Positions 1-9,681 of a DNA stretch of 64,000 bases are shown one piece after another; positions within the stretch are counted from its first letter, which is position 1; every line of letters begins with the position of its first letter. Where the stretch lies: NCBI RefSeq assembly GCF_011751745.2, contig NZ_CP061170.1, positions 2,356,001 to 2,420,000 on the forward strand, given 5' to 3'. The position numbers and the translations under genes were made by a program. The notes beneath the pieces were generated by a model, which was not told where the DNA came from, made no database searches, and worked only from the letters and a program-made list of their open reading frames with translations. Source of the stretch: Paramicrobacterium fandaimingii (GTDB taxonomy: Bacteria > Actinomycetota > Actinomycetes > Actinomycetales > Microbacteriaceae).

Positions 1-1453
1 TCGCGAACGGGTCGCGGCGAAGCTCGCCGACGGTGCCCTCGGCAGCGGCGGTGCGCTCACTCGAGATCGTCGCTCCCATGAACACGCCGTGGCTCCAGTC
101 CGATGCCTCGACAACCAGAGGAACGTTCGTTGCGCGGCGACCGCCGAAGAGGATCGCGTCAAGCGGAACTCCGCCGTCAGCCTCCCAGTCGGGCGCCATC
201 TGCGGGCACTGTGCCGCGGCGACGGTGAATCGGGAGTTGGGGTGCGCCGCGGGGCGACCCGACGCGGGTGTCCAGTCGTTGCCTTCCCAGTCGATGAGGT
301 GATCGGGCGGTGTGTCGGTGAGCCCTTCCCACCACACGTCCCCGTCGTCTCTCAGAGCCACGTTCGTGAAGATCGTGTTGCCCCAGAGCGTCTCGACGGC
401 TGTGACGTTCGTCGACTCACCCGTTCCCGGAGCGACACCGAAGAAGCCGGCCTCGGGGTTGATCGCCCAGAGTCGGCCGTCGTCGCCCGGACGCAGCCAT
501 GCGATGTCGTCTCCGATCGTCTCGACCGTCCAGCCGGGAATCGTCGGGCGCAGCATTGCCAGGTTTGTCTTTCCGCAGGCGGAGGGGAAGGCAGCGGCGA
601 CGTGGTACGCCCGCCCATTCGGATCGGTGACCCGAATCAGCAGCATGTGCTCGGCGAGCCAGCCCTCGTCGCGTGCCATGACGCTCGCGATGCGCAGGGC
701 GAAGCACTTCTTGCCCAGCAGCGCGTTTCCGCCGTAGCCCGAGCCGTACGACCAGATCTCACGGCTCTCGGGAAACTGCACAATGTACTTCTCGTCGTTG
801 CACGGCCATTCGACATCCTGCTCGCCCGGCGCCAACGGCGCGCCGACCGAGTGGTATGCCTTGACCCAGGATGCCCCGTCGGCAATGAGGTTCAGCACGT
901 CGTCGCCCATTCGGGTCATGATGCTCATCGAGACGACGGCGTACGCCGAGTCGGTCACCTGAACGCCGATTTGCGAAAGCGGTCCCCCGACCGGGCCCAT
1001 CGAGAACGGAACGACGTACATCGTGCGACCGCGCATGCTGCCGGTGAAGACGCGATTGAGGGTCTCGCGCATCTCGGTCGGCTCGGCCCAGTTGTTGGTG
1101 GGACCGGCATCCTCTTCTGTCTCGCTCGCGATGAAGGTTCGCGCCTCGACGCGCGCGACATCTGACGGCGTCGAGCGGGCAAGGTAGCTGTTGGGTCGCC
1201 ATTCCGGATTGAGCTTGATGAGCTTGCCCTCAGCGACCATCTGCTTGGTGAGGCGGTCGTTCTCTCCGCGAGAGCCATCGCACCACACGACGTCGTCTGG
1301 CTGGGTCAGCTCGGCAACCTCATCGACCCATGCGCGCAACGCGTCAAGGCCGCTCAGATTCTCTGGCCGAGACGAGGTGGAATCGACAGCACCGCCGTCG
1401 TTCATCGTTTCACTCTCGTTGATTCGTTGTCCGATGAATTCTGCGAGTGACAT
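1..1453 (-). CDS. pckG: Phosphoenolpyruvate carboxykinase (GTP), 3' end outside window
   Basis: Converts oxaloacetate and GTP to phosphoenolpyruvate, GDP and CO2, the first committed step of gluconeogenesis in the cytoplasm. About 484 codons are visible; the family is usually about 600-620 aa, so the C-terminus is missing at the left edge. The kinase loop [13 protein letters not shown] is read near 542-582, and [11 protein letters not shown] and the start of a FGGRR motif follow, which identify the GTP (not ATP) class. Start chosen at the ATG at 1453 because GGAGG lies 5 nt upstream; an in-frame ATG at 1405 is less well placed. It is divergent from the RamB-like regulator, a pairing that fits acetate/gluconeogenesis control (inference). 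Confidence 0.96.
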   Translation of the reverse strand, partial: MSLAEFIGQRINESETMNDGGAVDSTSSRPENLSGLDALRAWVDEVAELTQPDDVVWCDGSRGENDRLTKQMVAEGKLIKLNPEWRPNSYLARSTPSDVARVEARTFIASETEEDAGPTNNWAEPTEMRETLNRVFTGSMRGRTMYVVPFSMGPVGGPLSQIGVQVTDSAYAVVSMSIMTRMGDDVLNLIADGASWVKAYHSVGAPLAPGEQDVEWPCNDEKYIVQFPESREIWSYGSGYGGNALLGKKCFALRIASVMARDEGWLAEHMLLIRVTDPNGRAYHVAAAFPSACGKTNLAMLRPTIPGWTVETIGDDIAWLRPGDDGRLWAINPEAGFFGVAPGTGESTNVTAVETLWGNTIFTNVALRDDGDVWWEGLTDTPPDHLIDWEGNDWTPASGRPAAHPNSRFTVAAAQCPQMAPDWEADGGVPLDAILFGGRRATNVPLVVEASDWSHGVFMGATISSERTAAAEGTVGELRRDPFA

Positions 1454-1510
1454 TTTCGCCTCCGAGCGGTGTCAAGAACATGTCCTATCTCCACATTGAG
1501 GCATGGTTCG

Positions 1511-1538
1511 ACGTTATCTACGTCATAACGCATGTCAA
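1511..1538 (-). promoter_or_regulatory. Candidate pckG promoter with overlapping inverted repeat
   Basis: Read on the minus strand, TTGACA (1533-1538) is followed after 16 bp by TAACGT (1511-1516), a good match to a housekeeping promoter. The inverted repeat CGTTAT-7 bp-ATAACG (1512-1530) covers the -10 box and spacer, where a bound repressor would block transcription. The 115-bp gap also serves the divergent regulator gene, so autoregulation is possible. The site is read from sequence; its binding protein is inference. Confidence 0.5.
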
Positions 1539-1568
1539 GAAAGTGGATTTTTGCGATACTGTTGAATC

Positions 1569-3011
1569 ATGGCCACATCGAGCGACCTCGCAACCCTCGG
1601 GCACCGTGTCCGCCACTTTCGCACCCAGGCTGGGCTCACGCTCGATGCCCTCGGCTCCGCAGTGAGCGTGACAGGCAGCCAGCTCTCCCTCATTGAGAAC
1701 GGCAAGCGGGAGCCGAAGCTGTCGCTGCTCACGGCGATCGCCGACGCCGTGAACGTGCCCCTCACAGACCTGCTGACGCGTGAACCGCCGTCACGAAGGG
1801 CTGCCCTCGAACTGGAGCTGCTCGACGCTCAGGCCGGCCCGCTCTATTCAACACTCGGGCTGCCGATGGTGAAGCCGAATCGGGGTCTGAGCGATGACAT
1901 GCTCGAATCGATAGTTGGGCTGCACCGCGAGCTTCAGCGCCGCGCGTCAGAGGCAATCGCGACGCCGGAAGAAGCACGGCGGGCAAACACCGAGCTGCGC
2001 GCGATGATGCGCGCCCGCGACAACTATCTTCCCGACATCGAGAAGGTCGCCGAAGAACGGGTGACGGCGGCAGGGCACTCAACGGGCGCCCTCACCCACC
2101 GCACGGTCGGCATCATGGCGGAGCAGCTCGGCTTTGAGCTGCTCTATGTGAACGACCTGCCGAATTCCGCGCGCTCGATCACTGATCTGGAGAACGGTCG
2201 CATCTACCTGCCGCCCGCGTCCATTCCCGGCGGGCACGGACTCCGCTCAATGGCACTGCAGGCGATGGCGCACCGATTGCTTGGGCACACCGTACCCACA
2301 AGCTACGCCCAATTTCTAACGCAGCGTCTCGAGATCAACTACTTCGCCGCCTGCTGCCTCATGCCCCAGACCAAGGCCGTCGCCTTTCTCAGCGAGGCAA
2401 AGAAGAACCGCAATCTCGCCGTCGAAGACTTTCGCGACGCCTTCGGTGTGACGCACGAGGCAGCGGGCCTTCGTCTCACCAACCTCGCCACGTCGCAGCT
2501 CGACATGAAACTGCATTTTCTGCGGGTGACAGATGAGGGGATGCTGCAGAAAGGCTACGAGAACGACAGCATCCCTCTGCCCAGCGACGTCACCGGCTCC
2601 ATCGAGGGGCAGCGCGTGTGTCGCAAGTGGAGTGCCCGTTCGGCATTCGCCCGCCGCAACCGAACCACGGAGCAGTATCAGTTCACGGACACCCCGGTGG
2701 GAACGTTCTGGTGCTCGACGCAGACGGGGTCGACGACCGCTGGCGAGTACTCGATCTCGGTTGGTGTTCCCTTCGATGAGGCTAAGTGGTTCCGCGGGCG
2801 CGAAACGCAGCGCCGCGCGGAGTCGCAGTGTCCGGACGAGTCGTGCTGCCAGCGCCCCTCAGACGAGCTTGCCGAGAAGTGGCGAGACAAGTCGTGGCCG
2901 AGTGCACGGCTGCACACGCAGGTGCTGGCTCCGCTTCCCTCTGGCCGCTTCCCCGGTGTCGACGACAACGAGGTGTACGACTTTCTCGACCGTCACGCGA
3001 TGAGTGAGTAA
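1569..3011 (+). CDS. RamB-like XRE-family transcriptional regulator with ImmA/IrrE-like core
   Basis: 480 aa DNA-binding regulator. An XRE helix-turn-helix spans about residues 8-62 (GSQLSLIENGKREPK), followed by a central ImmA/IrrE-like domain and a cysteine-containing C-terminal domain (CRKW near 353, CPDESCC near 424) as in RamB/PrpR-type regulators of acetate and propionate metabolism in actinobacteria. The metalloprotease motif is degenerate: MAHRLLGH replaces HExxH, so peptidase activity is unlikely. There is no Shine-Dalgarno; GATACT at 1555-1560 lies 8 nt before the ATG, so the mRNA may be leaderless. Its divergent neighbour pckG is the obvious candidate target. The exact orthology to RamB is inferred. 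Confidence 0.85.
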   Translation: MATSSDLATLGHRVRHFRTQAGLTLDALGSAVSVTGSQLSLIENGKREPKLSLLTAIADAVNVPLTDLLTREPPSRRAALELELLDAQAGPLYSTLGLPMVKPNRGLSDDMLESIVGLHRELQRRASEAIATPEEARRANTELRAMMRARDNYLPDIEKVAEERVTAAGHSTGALTHRTVGIMAEQLGFELLYVNDLPNSARSITDLENGRIYLPPASIPGGHGLRSMALQAMAHRLLGHTVPTSYAQFLTQRLEINYFAACCLMPQTKAVAFLSEAKKNRNLAVEDFRDAFGVTHEAAGLRLTNLATSQLDMKLHFLRVTDEGMLQKGYENDSIPLPSDVTGSIEGQRVCRKWSARSAFARRNRTTEQYQFTDTPVGTFWCSTQTGSTTAGEYSISVGVPFDEAKWFRGRETQRRAESQCPDESCCQRPSDELAEKWRDKSWPSARLHTQVLAPLPSGRFPGVDDNEVYDFLDRHAMSE

Positions 3012-3052
3012 GACGCGGGCACCGTCACGTTCCCACGAGCAACAGCGCCGAG

Positions 3053-3652
3053 CTACGCGGTCGGAACCTCGCTTGATTTCGTGAGGGTCGCACCGTGCAC
3101 GGCCATCTCATCGAGGGCAGCTGCGCTTGGTCCGGCCGCGACGCCGGCGATCAGATCGGTCAGCACCGTCACGTGCATGCCTGCGTCAAGGGCATCGAGA
3201 ACGGATGCTCGAACGCAATGATCCGTTGCGATGCCGACCGCGTCGATCTCGGTGACGCCAGCCTCCGTCAGCGCCCGAAGCAGGGTGCGGCCTTCGTCTG
3301 TTGTGCCCTGAAACGCCGAGTACGCGGGAACGCCCTGGCCTTTGCGTACGTGGATGCCAACGGGCGACGTATCAAAGGCCGGATGGTACTCGGCTCCGGG
3401 GGTGTCGGCGACGCAGTGCACGGGCCACGTCGAGACAAAGTCAGGTTCTGCTCCGTCTGGCGCGAAATGGCCGCCGTTGTCGTCTGTCGCGTTATGCCAG
3501 TCACGCGAGGCGACAACCGTTCCATAGCGCGCGGAGGCGAGGTTCAGCCATCGAGTGACGTTGCGGGCGACATCGGCTCCGCCGAACACGCCGAGCGCCC
3601 CGCCTTCCGTGAAGTCGTTCTGAACATCGATGATCAGCAATGCGCGCGTCAC
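3053..3652 (-). CDS. pncA: Nicotinamidase (isochorismatase superfamily)
   Basis: 199 aa. Hydrolyses nicotinamide to nicotinate for NAD salvage; the same enzyme class activates pyrazinamide in mycobacteria. The catalytic triad is visible: Asp9 (LLIIDVQNDF), Lys104 (VRKGQG) and Cys146 (ATDHCVRAS). The metal site is Asp51, His53 and His62 (SRDWHN...GGHF). Length is normal. It is the last gene of a closely spaced minus-strand series and starts 12 bp after the dacB stop, so the two may be co-transcribed, though they share no pathway. Confidence 0.93.
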   Translation of the reverse strand: MTRALLIIDVQNDFTEGGALGVFGGADVARNVTRWLNLASARYGTVVASRDWHNATDDNGGHFAPDGAEPDFVSTWPVHCVADTPGAEYHPAFDTSPVGIHVRKGQGVPAYSAFQGTTDEGRTLLRALTEAGVTEIDAVGIATDHCVRASVLDALDAGMHVTVLTDLIAGVAAGPSAAALDEMAVHGATLTKSSEVPTA

Positions 3653-3664
3653 TGGTACTCCAAT

Positions 3665-5098
3665 TCACAAATTCGACAGGGCGTTTCCGCAACGATAAAA
3701 GGCGGTGGCCAACATGTCCACAGCGTGGGCGGTCGTGTACGGCAGCGGCTCGTCTCCGAGCGCGTAGATCGAGAAGATCAGGGACGTCCCATCATCGGCG
3801 TCGATCACACCTGACAGCGTATACGCCGTCTGAATCCACCCGGTCTTCGCCTTCACGTGCCCGGTCGCCACCTCGGCGTCCCCTGAGAATCGGCTGTCGT
3901 AGCGCAATGTGCCCGTCTCGCCCGCGACCGGCAGTCCCTCGAGAATCGACGGCATGTCGATTTCGCCGAGGTCGATGCCGCGCAGCAGCTTCGTGAAGAA
4001 GCTGTTGGGAACGGCGTTCAGTGCGCTGAGCCCGGAGCCGTCTACGATCGTGAGGTCGCTCGTGTCGATTCCGAGAGGGTCAAGCGCCGCGGGAACACCC
4101 TCGGCAAGCGCGTCGAACGTACTGCCCGCGCCTTCTTCGATGGCGACGAGGCGTGCAAGCGACTCGGCCATCGGGTTGTCGCTGTACAGCAGCATGTACT
4201 CGACGAGCGCGCTCAGAGGCGGCGACTCAACGGAGGCGAGCTGGCCAGCATCTGCTGGTGCCGTGCCGACGACAGTTGTCGCGCCGGGGAAGTATGACGC
4301 GAAGGCCTCTCCGGCCCGGGCAACGGGATCGCTCCCCCTCGGCGAATACTCGTTTGCCGGGTAGAACCGGTCGGCGTCAACCTGCAGCGCGGTCACGTGC
4401 GACTGGTAGCCCTCGCGCATTCCCTTTGTGTCCCAACTGGGAAGCCAGGTTTCGCCCGTGAAGGCGCTGCTGTCGAGGATGATGCGGGTGATGGGCTCGG
4501 TGTGACCGGCATCCATCCACGCCTTCTTCGTCGCCGCGGCCAAGGCATCGAGGTGGGCGGCTCCGGGGTATACCGACTCCTGCCCGGTCGGCAGACGCGT
4601 GAGCGTCATGTCGCCCTGCCCGACGAGCACGATCGTTCCAGGTTCGCTGCCCGCCATCACGGGTGTGGCGATGCGGTAGTCGGGGCCGAAGGTTTCGAGC
4701 GCCGCTGCGGCGGTGACCAGCTTGAGGTTGCTCGCTGTGGCGGCGGCATGCGTCGAGTCTCGGTCGTAGAGCAGCTCGCCCGTCTGGGCGTTGACCACGC
4801 GCGCCTGCAGCGTGTGAAGCAGCGGGTCGGATGCCGCGTCGGCGACGGAGCACTGGCGAATGCCGTTGGCAGGCACGGGCGAGTCGGCGACCGGCCGTGG
4901 GTCGGGGGTCGGCGTTGGCGTCGGCGTTGCGGTAGGACTGGCCGCGAGGGCTGCCGGGTTCTCGAACACGGTTCCGGCCGCGAGTGAGCCACCGGCGAGA
5001 AGCACAGCGCCGATCACCCCGACGACCCAGAGGGTGCGCCGACGCCACGAGGATCGAGGAGGGCTGCTGGACACGCCTCTGATTTTAGCGGGTGGCAC
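3665..5098 (-). CDS. dacB: D-alanyl-D-alanine carboxypeptidase/endopeptidase, S13 family (PBP4 type)
   Basis: 477 aa. Trims or cleaves peptide cross-links of peptidoglycan outside the membrane. An N-terminal membrane anchor (about 23-42) is followed by a Thr-Pro-rich linker. The three penicillin-binding motifs are intact: S123-N-L-K126, S306-D-N308 and K418-T-G420. The large insertion between the SxxK and SxN motifs is typical of S13 enzymes. It starts 18 bp after the end of the Gfo/Idh gene, within a possible operon of unrelated functions. Confidence 0.93.
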   Translation of the reverse strand: MPPAKIRGVSSSPPRSSWRRRTLWVVGVIGAVLLAGGSLAAGTVFENPAALAASPTATPTPTPTPDPRPVADSPVPANGIRQCSVADAASDPLLHTLQARVVNAQTGELLYDRDSTHAAATASNLKLVTAAAALETFGPDYRIATPVMAGSEPGTIVLVGQGDMTLTRLPTGQESVYPGAAHLDALAAATKKAWMDAGHTEPITRIILDSSAFTGETWLPSWDTKGMREGYQSHVTALQVDADRFYPANEYSPRGSDPVARAGEAFASYFPGATTVVGTAPADAGQLASVESPPLSALVEYMLLYSDNPMAESLARLVAIEEGAGSTFDALAEGVPAALDPLGIDTSDLTIVDGSGLSALNAVPNSFFTKLLRGIDLGEIDMPSILEGLPVAGETGTLRYDSRFSGDAEVATGHVKAKTGWIQTAYTLSGVIDADDGTSLIFSIYALGDEPLPYTTAHAVDMLATAFYRCGNALSNL

Positions 5099-5116
5099 CT
5101 CCGAGCACGCCTGGCG

Positions 5117-6109
5117 TCAGTGCTCGCTTGGGTAGATCACGCCGATCTGCCGACGCACTTCGTCGAGCACTCCCATAATCTCGACGGACTCGCGTGGGGA
5201 GAGGATGCTGCCTGCGGTCTCGCCTGCAGCGACAAGGCGCTCGAGCTCGAGGGCCTGGTAGTGCATTCCCCTGCCGCTCACCTCGCTTGTGAACTCCTCG
5301 AGAACATCGCCGGCCGTCGTTGTCGTGCGGAATGACGTGGCGGTGTACCAGACGCGGTCGAGGTCAATACGCGCGTCTGTGCCGATGATGCTTGCCTGAT
5401 TGGGGCCCGCCCCGCGCAGCGAGCTGAACGTCGTCGCCATCGCCCCGGTGTCGTAGCTGAGCACGGCAGAGACCTGAGCGTCGACGCCGGTGGCTGTCAG
5501 CTGCGCCGTCGCGTCGATGCGGGCGGGAAGTCCGAGAACGTCGACGACGAACGAGAGCGGGTAGATGCCGAGATCGAGAAGCGCTCCCCCGCCGAGGTTC
5601 GGGTCCATCATGCGATGTTGCGGGCCGACATCGATGTGCTGCGTGTGATCGGCCGTGACGGCGACGATCTCGCCGAGAGTGCCTTCGGCGATGACCTCGC
5701 GCACGCGCCGCATATGCGGAAGGTAGCGGGTCCACATCGCCTCAAGCACGACGAGCCTGCGCTCCTCCGCCAGCTCGACGATGCCGCGTGCCTCGTCTTC
5801 GTTCACGGTGAAGGGCTTCTCGACGAGCACGTGCTTGCCCGCCGTGAGGGCACGCGTCGCCTGCTCGGAGTGAAAGCTGTGCGGCGATGCCACGTACACC
5901 GCATCGACCTCGGGATCGGCGAGAAGCTCCGCGTACGTACCGTGCGCACGCGCGATGCCGAACTCCTCAGCAAAGGCGCGAGAACGCTCGAGAGATCGCG
6001 AGCCGACGGCGGCGACGGTGAACCCGTTCAGCAGAAGATCCGAGGTGAAGCTGCGGGCAATTCCTCCGGGGGCGAGGATGCCCCAGCGCAGTGCGTGCGG
6101 TGTCGACAT
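5117..6109 (-). CDS. Gfo/Idh/MocA-family oxidoreductase
   Basis: 330 aa NAD(P)-dependent sugar or cyclitol dehydrogenase of unknown substrate. A Rossmann fold is at the N-terminus (GILAPGGIAR, about 10-19) and the family signature VLVEKPF appears near residue 95, followed by the dehydrogenase C-terminal domain with HTQHIDVGPQHRM and GGGALLDLGIYP. It lies 9 bp downstream of the aldose 1-epimerase gene, so a role in sugar oxidation is reasonable. The similar trans-1,2-dihydrobenzene-1,2-diol dehydrogenase subgroup is an alternative label. Confidence 0.85.
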   Translation of the reverse strand: MSTPHALRWGILAPGGIARSFTSDLLLNGFTVAAVGSRSLERSRAFAEEFGIARAHGTYAELLADPEVDAVYVASPHSFHSEQATRALTAGKHVLVEKPFTVNEDEARGIVELAEERRLVVLEAMWTRYLPHMRRVREVIAEGTLGEIVAVTADHTQHIDVGPQHRMMDPNLGGGALLDLGIYPLSFVVDVLGLPARIDATAQLTATGVDAQVSAVLSYDTGAMATTFSSLRGAGPNQASIIGTDARIDLDRVWYTATSFRTTTTAGDVLEEFTSEVSGRGMHYQALELERLVAAGETAGSILSPRESVEIMGVLDEVRRQIGVIYPSEH

Positions 6110-6118
6110 GACGACAGC

Positions 6119-7051
6119 CTATTGGGTCGCGCGGTATGTCACTCCCCAGCACCCGGTCCATGTGTCGCCCGGCTGCACCCACGCCACACCGTCGCCGCTG
6201 TTGAAGGCGTCTGCGGGCATGGTCATGGGCTCGATGGCGAGGGAACGAGTGCCGTCGCCGCGCACGCGATCGGACGTGTAGAACTGCACCCACGCGAAGG
6301 CCGCTTCAGCCCATACCGTCACGGTCTGGCCATCGTCGGCGGCCAGTTCATGCTCCACGCGGTCGGCCGAGACGTGAAGCTGCGTATACGCGTCGTCGAG
6401 CGAGAGCTCTGCGACGCGTCGGCCTGCCCTGAGCTCTTTGTGTTCGGGCACGGGCACGGTGCGCACCGGGTTCATGCGCTCATCTACCTCGATAAGCGCG
6501 GCGCCAGAGCTCGTGAGGGTCAGCTCGTCGGTGTCGATGTCGCCGATGCGGTAGTAGCCGTGCGTGCCGACGCCGACGGGAGCGGCCGTTGCACCGTGGT
6601 TGGTGATGGTGTGCGTCACGGTGAGCCCGGCGTCACTCAGCGCGTAGCGCACCGACGTTGCCACGCTGAACGGGTAGCCGCGCTGCGGATGGATGGCGGC
6701 CGAGAGCGTGATGCTTGCGGCATCCGAGTCGCTGACGACGTAGCCCTGCGTGCGCAGCAGGCCGTGCGAGGCGTTGTGGCGTGCGGGTTCGGTGAGGTCG
6801 AGCTGCTGAACTGTGCGTTGACCGTCTGCGGTCTCGAGCGTCCACCGGCCATCGCGCACGCGATTGGGCCACGGCACGAGCACAGCGCCCTGCGATGATG
6901 TCGGCGCGGCGTCTTCGGCGAAGGTCTCGGCGACGCGGACGCCGTCGAGCACGAGATCGCGCAGCGTCGCTCCCACCTCGGTGACGATAAGCGAGCTGGG
7001 CCCGCGGGCGACGGTGAAGCTGGTGCCTGTGGGATTCCACGGTGCGCTCAT
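6119..7051 (-). CDS. Aldose 1-epimerase family protein
   Basis: 310 aa from the ATG at 7051. Galactose-mutarotase-like proteins interconvert alpha and beta anomers of hexoses. Visible signatures are LVPWPNRVRDGRW (substrate-binding region), NASHGLLRTQGY with the conserved His, THGYYRIG, and the acidic residue in LAIEPMTMP near the C-terminus. A TTG start three codons upstream is possible, but the ATG has AGG about 8 nt upstream. It precedes the Gfo/Idh gene by 9 bp. The substrate is not determined; the YeaD/GalM distinction cannot be made here. Confidence 0.85.
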   Translation of the reverse strand: MSAPWNPTGTSFTVARGPSSLIVTEVGATLRDLVLDGVRVAETFAEDAAPTSSQGAVLVPWPNRVRDGRWTLETADGQRTVQQLDLTEPARHNASHGLLRTQGYVVSDSDAASITLSAAIHPQRGYPFSVATSVRYALSDAGLTVTHTITNHGATAAPVGVGTHGYYRIGDIDTDELTLTSSGAALIEVDERMNPVRTVPVPEHKELRAGRRVAELSLDDAYTQLHVSADRVEHELAADDGQTVTVWAEAAFAWVQFYTSDRVRGDGTRSLAIEPMTMPADAFNSGDGVAWVQPGDTWTGCWGVTYRATQ

Positions 7052-7105
7052 GTCACACAAGCCTACGCTGATGCTGCCGCTCGACGAGCCGGTGACCCCG
7101 ACGCG

Positions 7106-9334
7106 TCAGTGGGCGGCCGACGCGAAGCGGCGAAGGCGAAGGCTGTTGCCGACGACGAATACGCTCGACAGCGCCATTGCCGCGCCGGCGAGCATCGGGT
7201 TCAGCAGGCCGAGGGCGGCGAGCGGAATCGCGGCGACGTTGTAGGCGAAGGCCCAGAAGAGATTTCCCGTGATCGTGCCGAGCGTGCGGCGTGAAAGACG
7301 AATGGCATCGGCCGCGCTGCGCAGGTCGCCCCGTACCAGAGTGATATCTGCGGCGTTCATCGCGACGTCGGTACCCGTGCCCATGGCCAGCCCGAGATCG
7401 GCGGTCGCGAGCGCTGCGGCGTCGTTGATTCCATCGCCGACCATCGCGACAACGTGGCCGTCACTCTGCAGCGACGCGACGACGTCGACCTTGTCTGCCG
7501 GCATGACGTCGGCGTGCACCCGCGTAATTCCCACCTGGTCGGCCACCTGCCTTGCGACCGTCTCGTTGTCGCCGGTCAGCAGCACGACGTCGAGCCCGAG
7601 GCCGCGCAGCTGGGCGACGGCGGCGGCGCTCGAGGGCTTCACGGCATCGGCGATCACGAGCACACCGCGCACGTGGCCGTCCCAGCCGACCTGCACCGCT
7701 GTGCTCCCCCGCTCTTCCGCATCGACGGTCGCCGCGGTGACGGCGTCGTCTGCAGCGAAGCCAAGTTGCACCATCAGCCGCGCGCGCCCCACCGCCACGT
7801 CGCGTCCGGATACTGTTGCGCGCACCCCGAGACCCTCGACGTTGTGAAAGTCCGTCACTGGCTGAAGGGCGGCGGATGCCGCTGCACGCACGACGGCGCG
7901 GGCGATGGGGTGCTCAGAGCCGTTCTCCACGGCTGCGGCGAGACGCACGAGCTCGTGCGCATCGACGCCGGGGGCGGTGACGGCATCCGTTATTGTCATT
8001 ATTCCCGTTGTGACTGTTCCTGTTTTGTCGAGAACGATCGTGTCGACCTTCTTCGTCGACTCGAGAACGTCTGGCCCCTTGATGAGGATGCCGAGCTGGG
8101 CGCCGCGGCCCGTGCCGACGAGAAGCGCTGTCGGGGTGGCGAGCCCGAGCGCGCAGGGGCAGGCGATGATGAGCACGGCGACCGTTGCGGTGAACGCGGC
8201 CACGGGATCGGCCCCGAGCAGAAGCCAGACTGCGAGGGTGACGAGGGCGATGCCGATCACGATGGGAACAAAGACCCCCGAGACGCGGTCGGCCAGCCGC
8301 TGAACCTCGGCCTTGCCCGATTGCGCATTCTCGACGAGCGTCGCCATCTGTGCCAGCTGCGTGTCGGAGCCGACGCGGGAGGCGCGCACGGTGAGCACTC
8401 CAGACTCGTTGACTGTCGCCCCCGTGACGTCGTCGCCGACCATCACTTCGACGGGAACCGACTCGCCGGTGAGCATCGATTCGTCAACGGCCGAATGCCC
8501 GCTGACGATGCGACCGTCGGTGGCGATCTTCTCGCCTGGCCGCACGACGAACTCATCACCGACGGCAAGGTGCGCTATCGGGATGCGGCCTTCGACGCCA
8601 TCGCGCACGATGGCAACGGACTTCGCTCCCATGTCGAGCAGTGACCTCAGCGCAGCGCCCGCGCGACGCTTCGATCGTTTCTCGGCATAACGGCCGGCGA
8701 GGAGGAACGTGGTGACGCCGGCGGCGACCTCGAGATAGATGTTGCCGGCGCCGTCGGAGCGCTCGATCGCGAACGAGAACTCGTGCGTCATGCCGGGCAC
8801 GCCCGCCGTGCCGAAGAACAGCGCGTACAGCGACCAGAGAAATGCGGCAATGGTGCCCATCGATACGAGCGTGTCCATTGTGGCTGCGCCGTGCCGCAGG
8901 TTCATCCAGGCAGCGCGGTGAAATGGCCAGCCGGCCCACACGACGACGGGGGCGGCGAGGGCGAGCGATGCCCACTGCCAGTAAACGAATTGAAACGCGG
9001 GAACCATGGCGAGAACGATCACGGGAACCGACAGCACGGCAGAGCCGATGAGCCGCTGCCTCAGGCTCGTGAGCTCGACGTCCGGGGCGTCTGCCTCGGC
9101 ATCCTTCTCGTTATTCTGCCGTGGAAGCGCGGCTCCGTACCCGGTCTTCTCGACCTCGTCGATGAGCAGCTGCGGGTCGTAATCGGCGGGAACGTTCACG
9201 CGCGCCTTCTCTGTCGCGTAGTTGACGCTGGCCTCAACGCCGTCCAAGCGGTTGAGCTTCTTTTCGATGCGCATGGCACAAGACGCGCACGTCATGCCGG
9301 TGACGTCGAGTTCATAACTTCCCGTTGGCTGCAT
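7106..9334 (-). CDS. copA: Copper-translocating P1B-type ATPase
   Basis: 742 aa from the ATG at 9334. Exports Cu(I) across the membrane using ATP. Features in order: one heavy-metal-associated domain with GMTCASC (C16, C19); transmembrane segments; the CPC ion site (392-394) in [11 protein letters not shown]; the phosphorylation Asp436 in DKTGTVT; the SEHP motif (His475-Pro) of the nucleotide domain; and GDGINDAA near 633. Earlier in-frame starts exist but would sit inside a CsoR-like operator; the promoter geometry favours 9334 with a leaderless mRNA. No copZ or csoR gene is adjacent in the window. Confidence 0.95.
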   Translation of the reverse strand: MQPTGSYELDVTGMTCASCAMRIEKKLNRLDGVEASVNYATEKARVNVPADYDPQLLIDEVEKTGYGAALPRQNNEKDAEADAPDVELTSLRQRLIGSAVLSVPVIVLAMVPAFQFVYWQWASLALAAPVVVWAGWPFHRAAWMNLRHGAATMDTLVSMGTIAAFLWSLYALFFGTAGVPGMTHEFSFAIERSDGAGNIYLEVAAGVTTFLLAGRYAEKRSKRRAGAALRSLLDMGAKSVAIVRDGVEGRIPIAHLAVGDEFVVRPGEKIATDGRIVSGHSAVDESMLTGESVPVEVMVGDDVTGATVNESGVLTVRASRVGSDTQLAQMATLVENAQSGKAEVQRLADRVSGVFVPIVIGIALVTLAVWLLLGADPVAAFTATVAVLIIACPCALGLATPTALLVGTGRGAQLGILIKGPDVLESTKKVDTIVLDKTGTVTTGIMTITDAVTAPGVDAHELVRLAAAVENGSEHPIARAVVRAAASAALQPVTDFHNVEGLGVRATVSGRDVAVGRARLMVQLGFAADDAVTAATVDAEERGSTAVQVGWDGHVRGVLVIADAVKPSSAAAVAQLRGLGLDVVLLTGDNETVARQVADQVGITRVHADVMPADKVDVVASLQSDGHVVAMVGDGINDAAALATADLGLAMGTGTDVAMNAADITLVRGDLRSAADAIRLSRRTLGTITGNLFWAFAYNVAAIPLAALGLLNPMLAGAAMALSSVFVVGNSLRLRRFASAAH

Positions 9335-9340
9335 GACGCT

Positions 9341-9370
9341 ACAGTACCGCATACCCCATGGGGGTATCAA
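9341..9370 (-). promoter_or_regulatory. copA promoter with CsoR-like operator between -35 and -10
   Basis: On the minus strand TTGATA (9365-9370) and TACTGT (9341-9346) are separated by 18 bp. The palindrome ATACCCCCATGGGGTAT (9351-9367) fills the spacer and resembles known CsoR copper-repressor sites (TACCCCC/GGGGGTA arms). The -10 box ends 6 nt before the copA ATG, so the transcript would be leaderless. The site is read from sequence; CsoR as the ligand is inferred from its shape and from the copper ATPase downstream. Confidence 0.75.
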
Positions 9371-9425
9371 ACGCGGGTATCAAATGGTGGTGCTCATCCG
9401 TCGGCCTTCACCGCCGGCGCACACG

Positions 9426-9468
9426 AAAAACCCCCTCCTCTCTGCACGAGCGCAGAGAGAAGGGGGTT
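9426..9468 (-). terminator. Rho-independent terminator of the tRNA-Thr gene
   Basis: A 15-bp stem (9431-9445 with 9452-9466, one G-T pair) with a 6-nt loop is followed on the minus strand by five T residues (9426-9430). It begins about 10 nt after the 3' end of the tRNA. Confidence 0.9.
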
Positions 9469-9475
9469 CTGGTTG

Positions 9476-9548
9476 AGCCACCTGTCGGAATCGAACCGAC
9501 GACCTATTCATTACGAGTGAATCGCTCTACCAACTGAGCTAAGGCGGC
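9476..9548 (-). tRNA. tRNA-Thr (anticodon CGT)
   Basis: 73 nt. The acceptor stem pairs GCCGCCT with AGGTGGC, with T as discriminator base. The D-loop contains AGCTCAGTTGGTAGAGC, the anticodon stem-loop has loop CTCGTAA, and the T-arm is GTCGGTTCGATTCCGAC. The CCA end is not encoded. A possible extended -10 (TGTAATAT, near 9586) lies upstream. Confidence 0.97.
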
Positions 9549-9681
9549 CTGGCGCTGCACAATCAACGTGCGCGCACAGCGACCCATATTACACGTTCTG
9601 GAGGGCTCACGTGACCACGCGAGGGACCCGTCACCGACGAGATCTCGTTCTCGCGAGATCGCGCCGGGCCGAGTCAGCGCG

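Noticed and set aside
89..1165. Plus-strand reading frame opposite pckG
   Set aside because: Arginine-rich shadow of the true minus-strand pckG frame, without any recognisable domain.
9641..9660. Terminator of the TAP-like hydrolase (GATCTCG/CGAGATC)
   Set aside because: Only 7-bp arms and no T tract on either strand.
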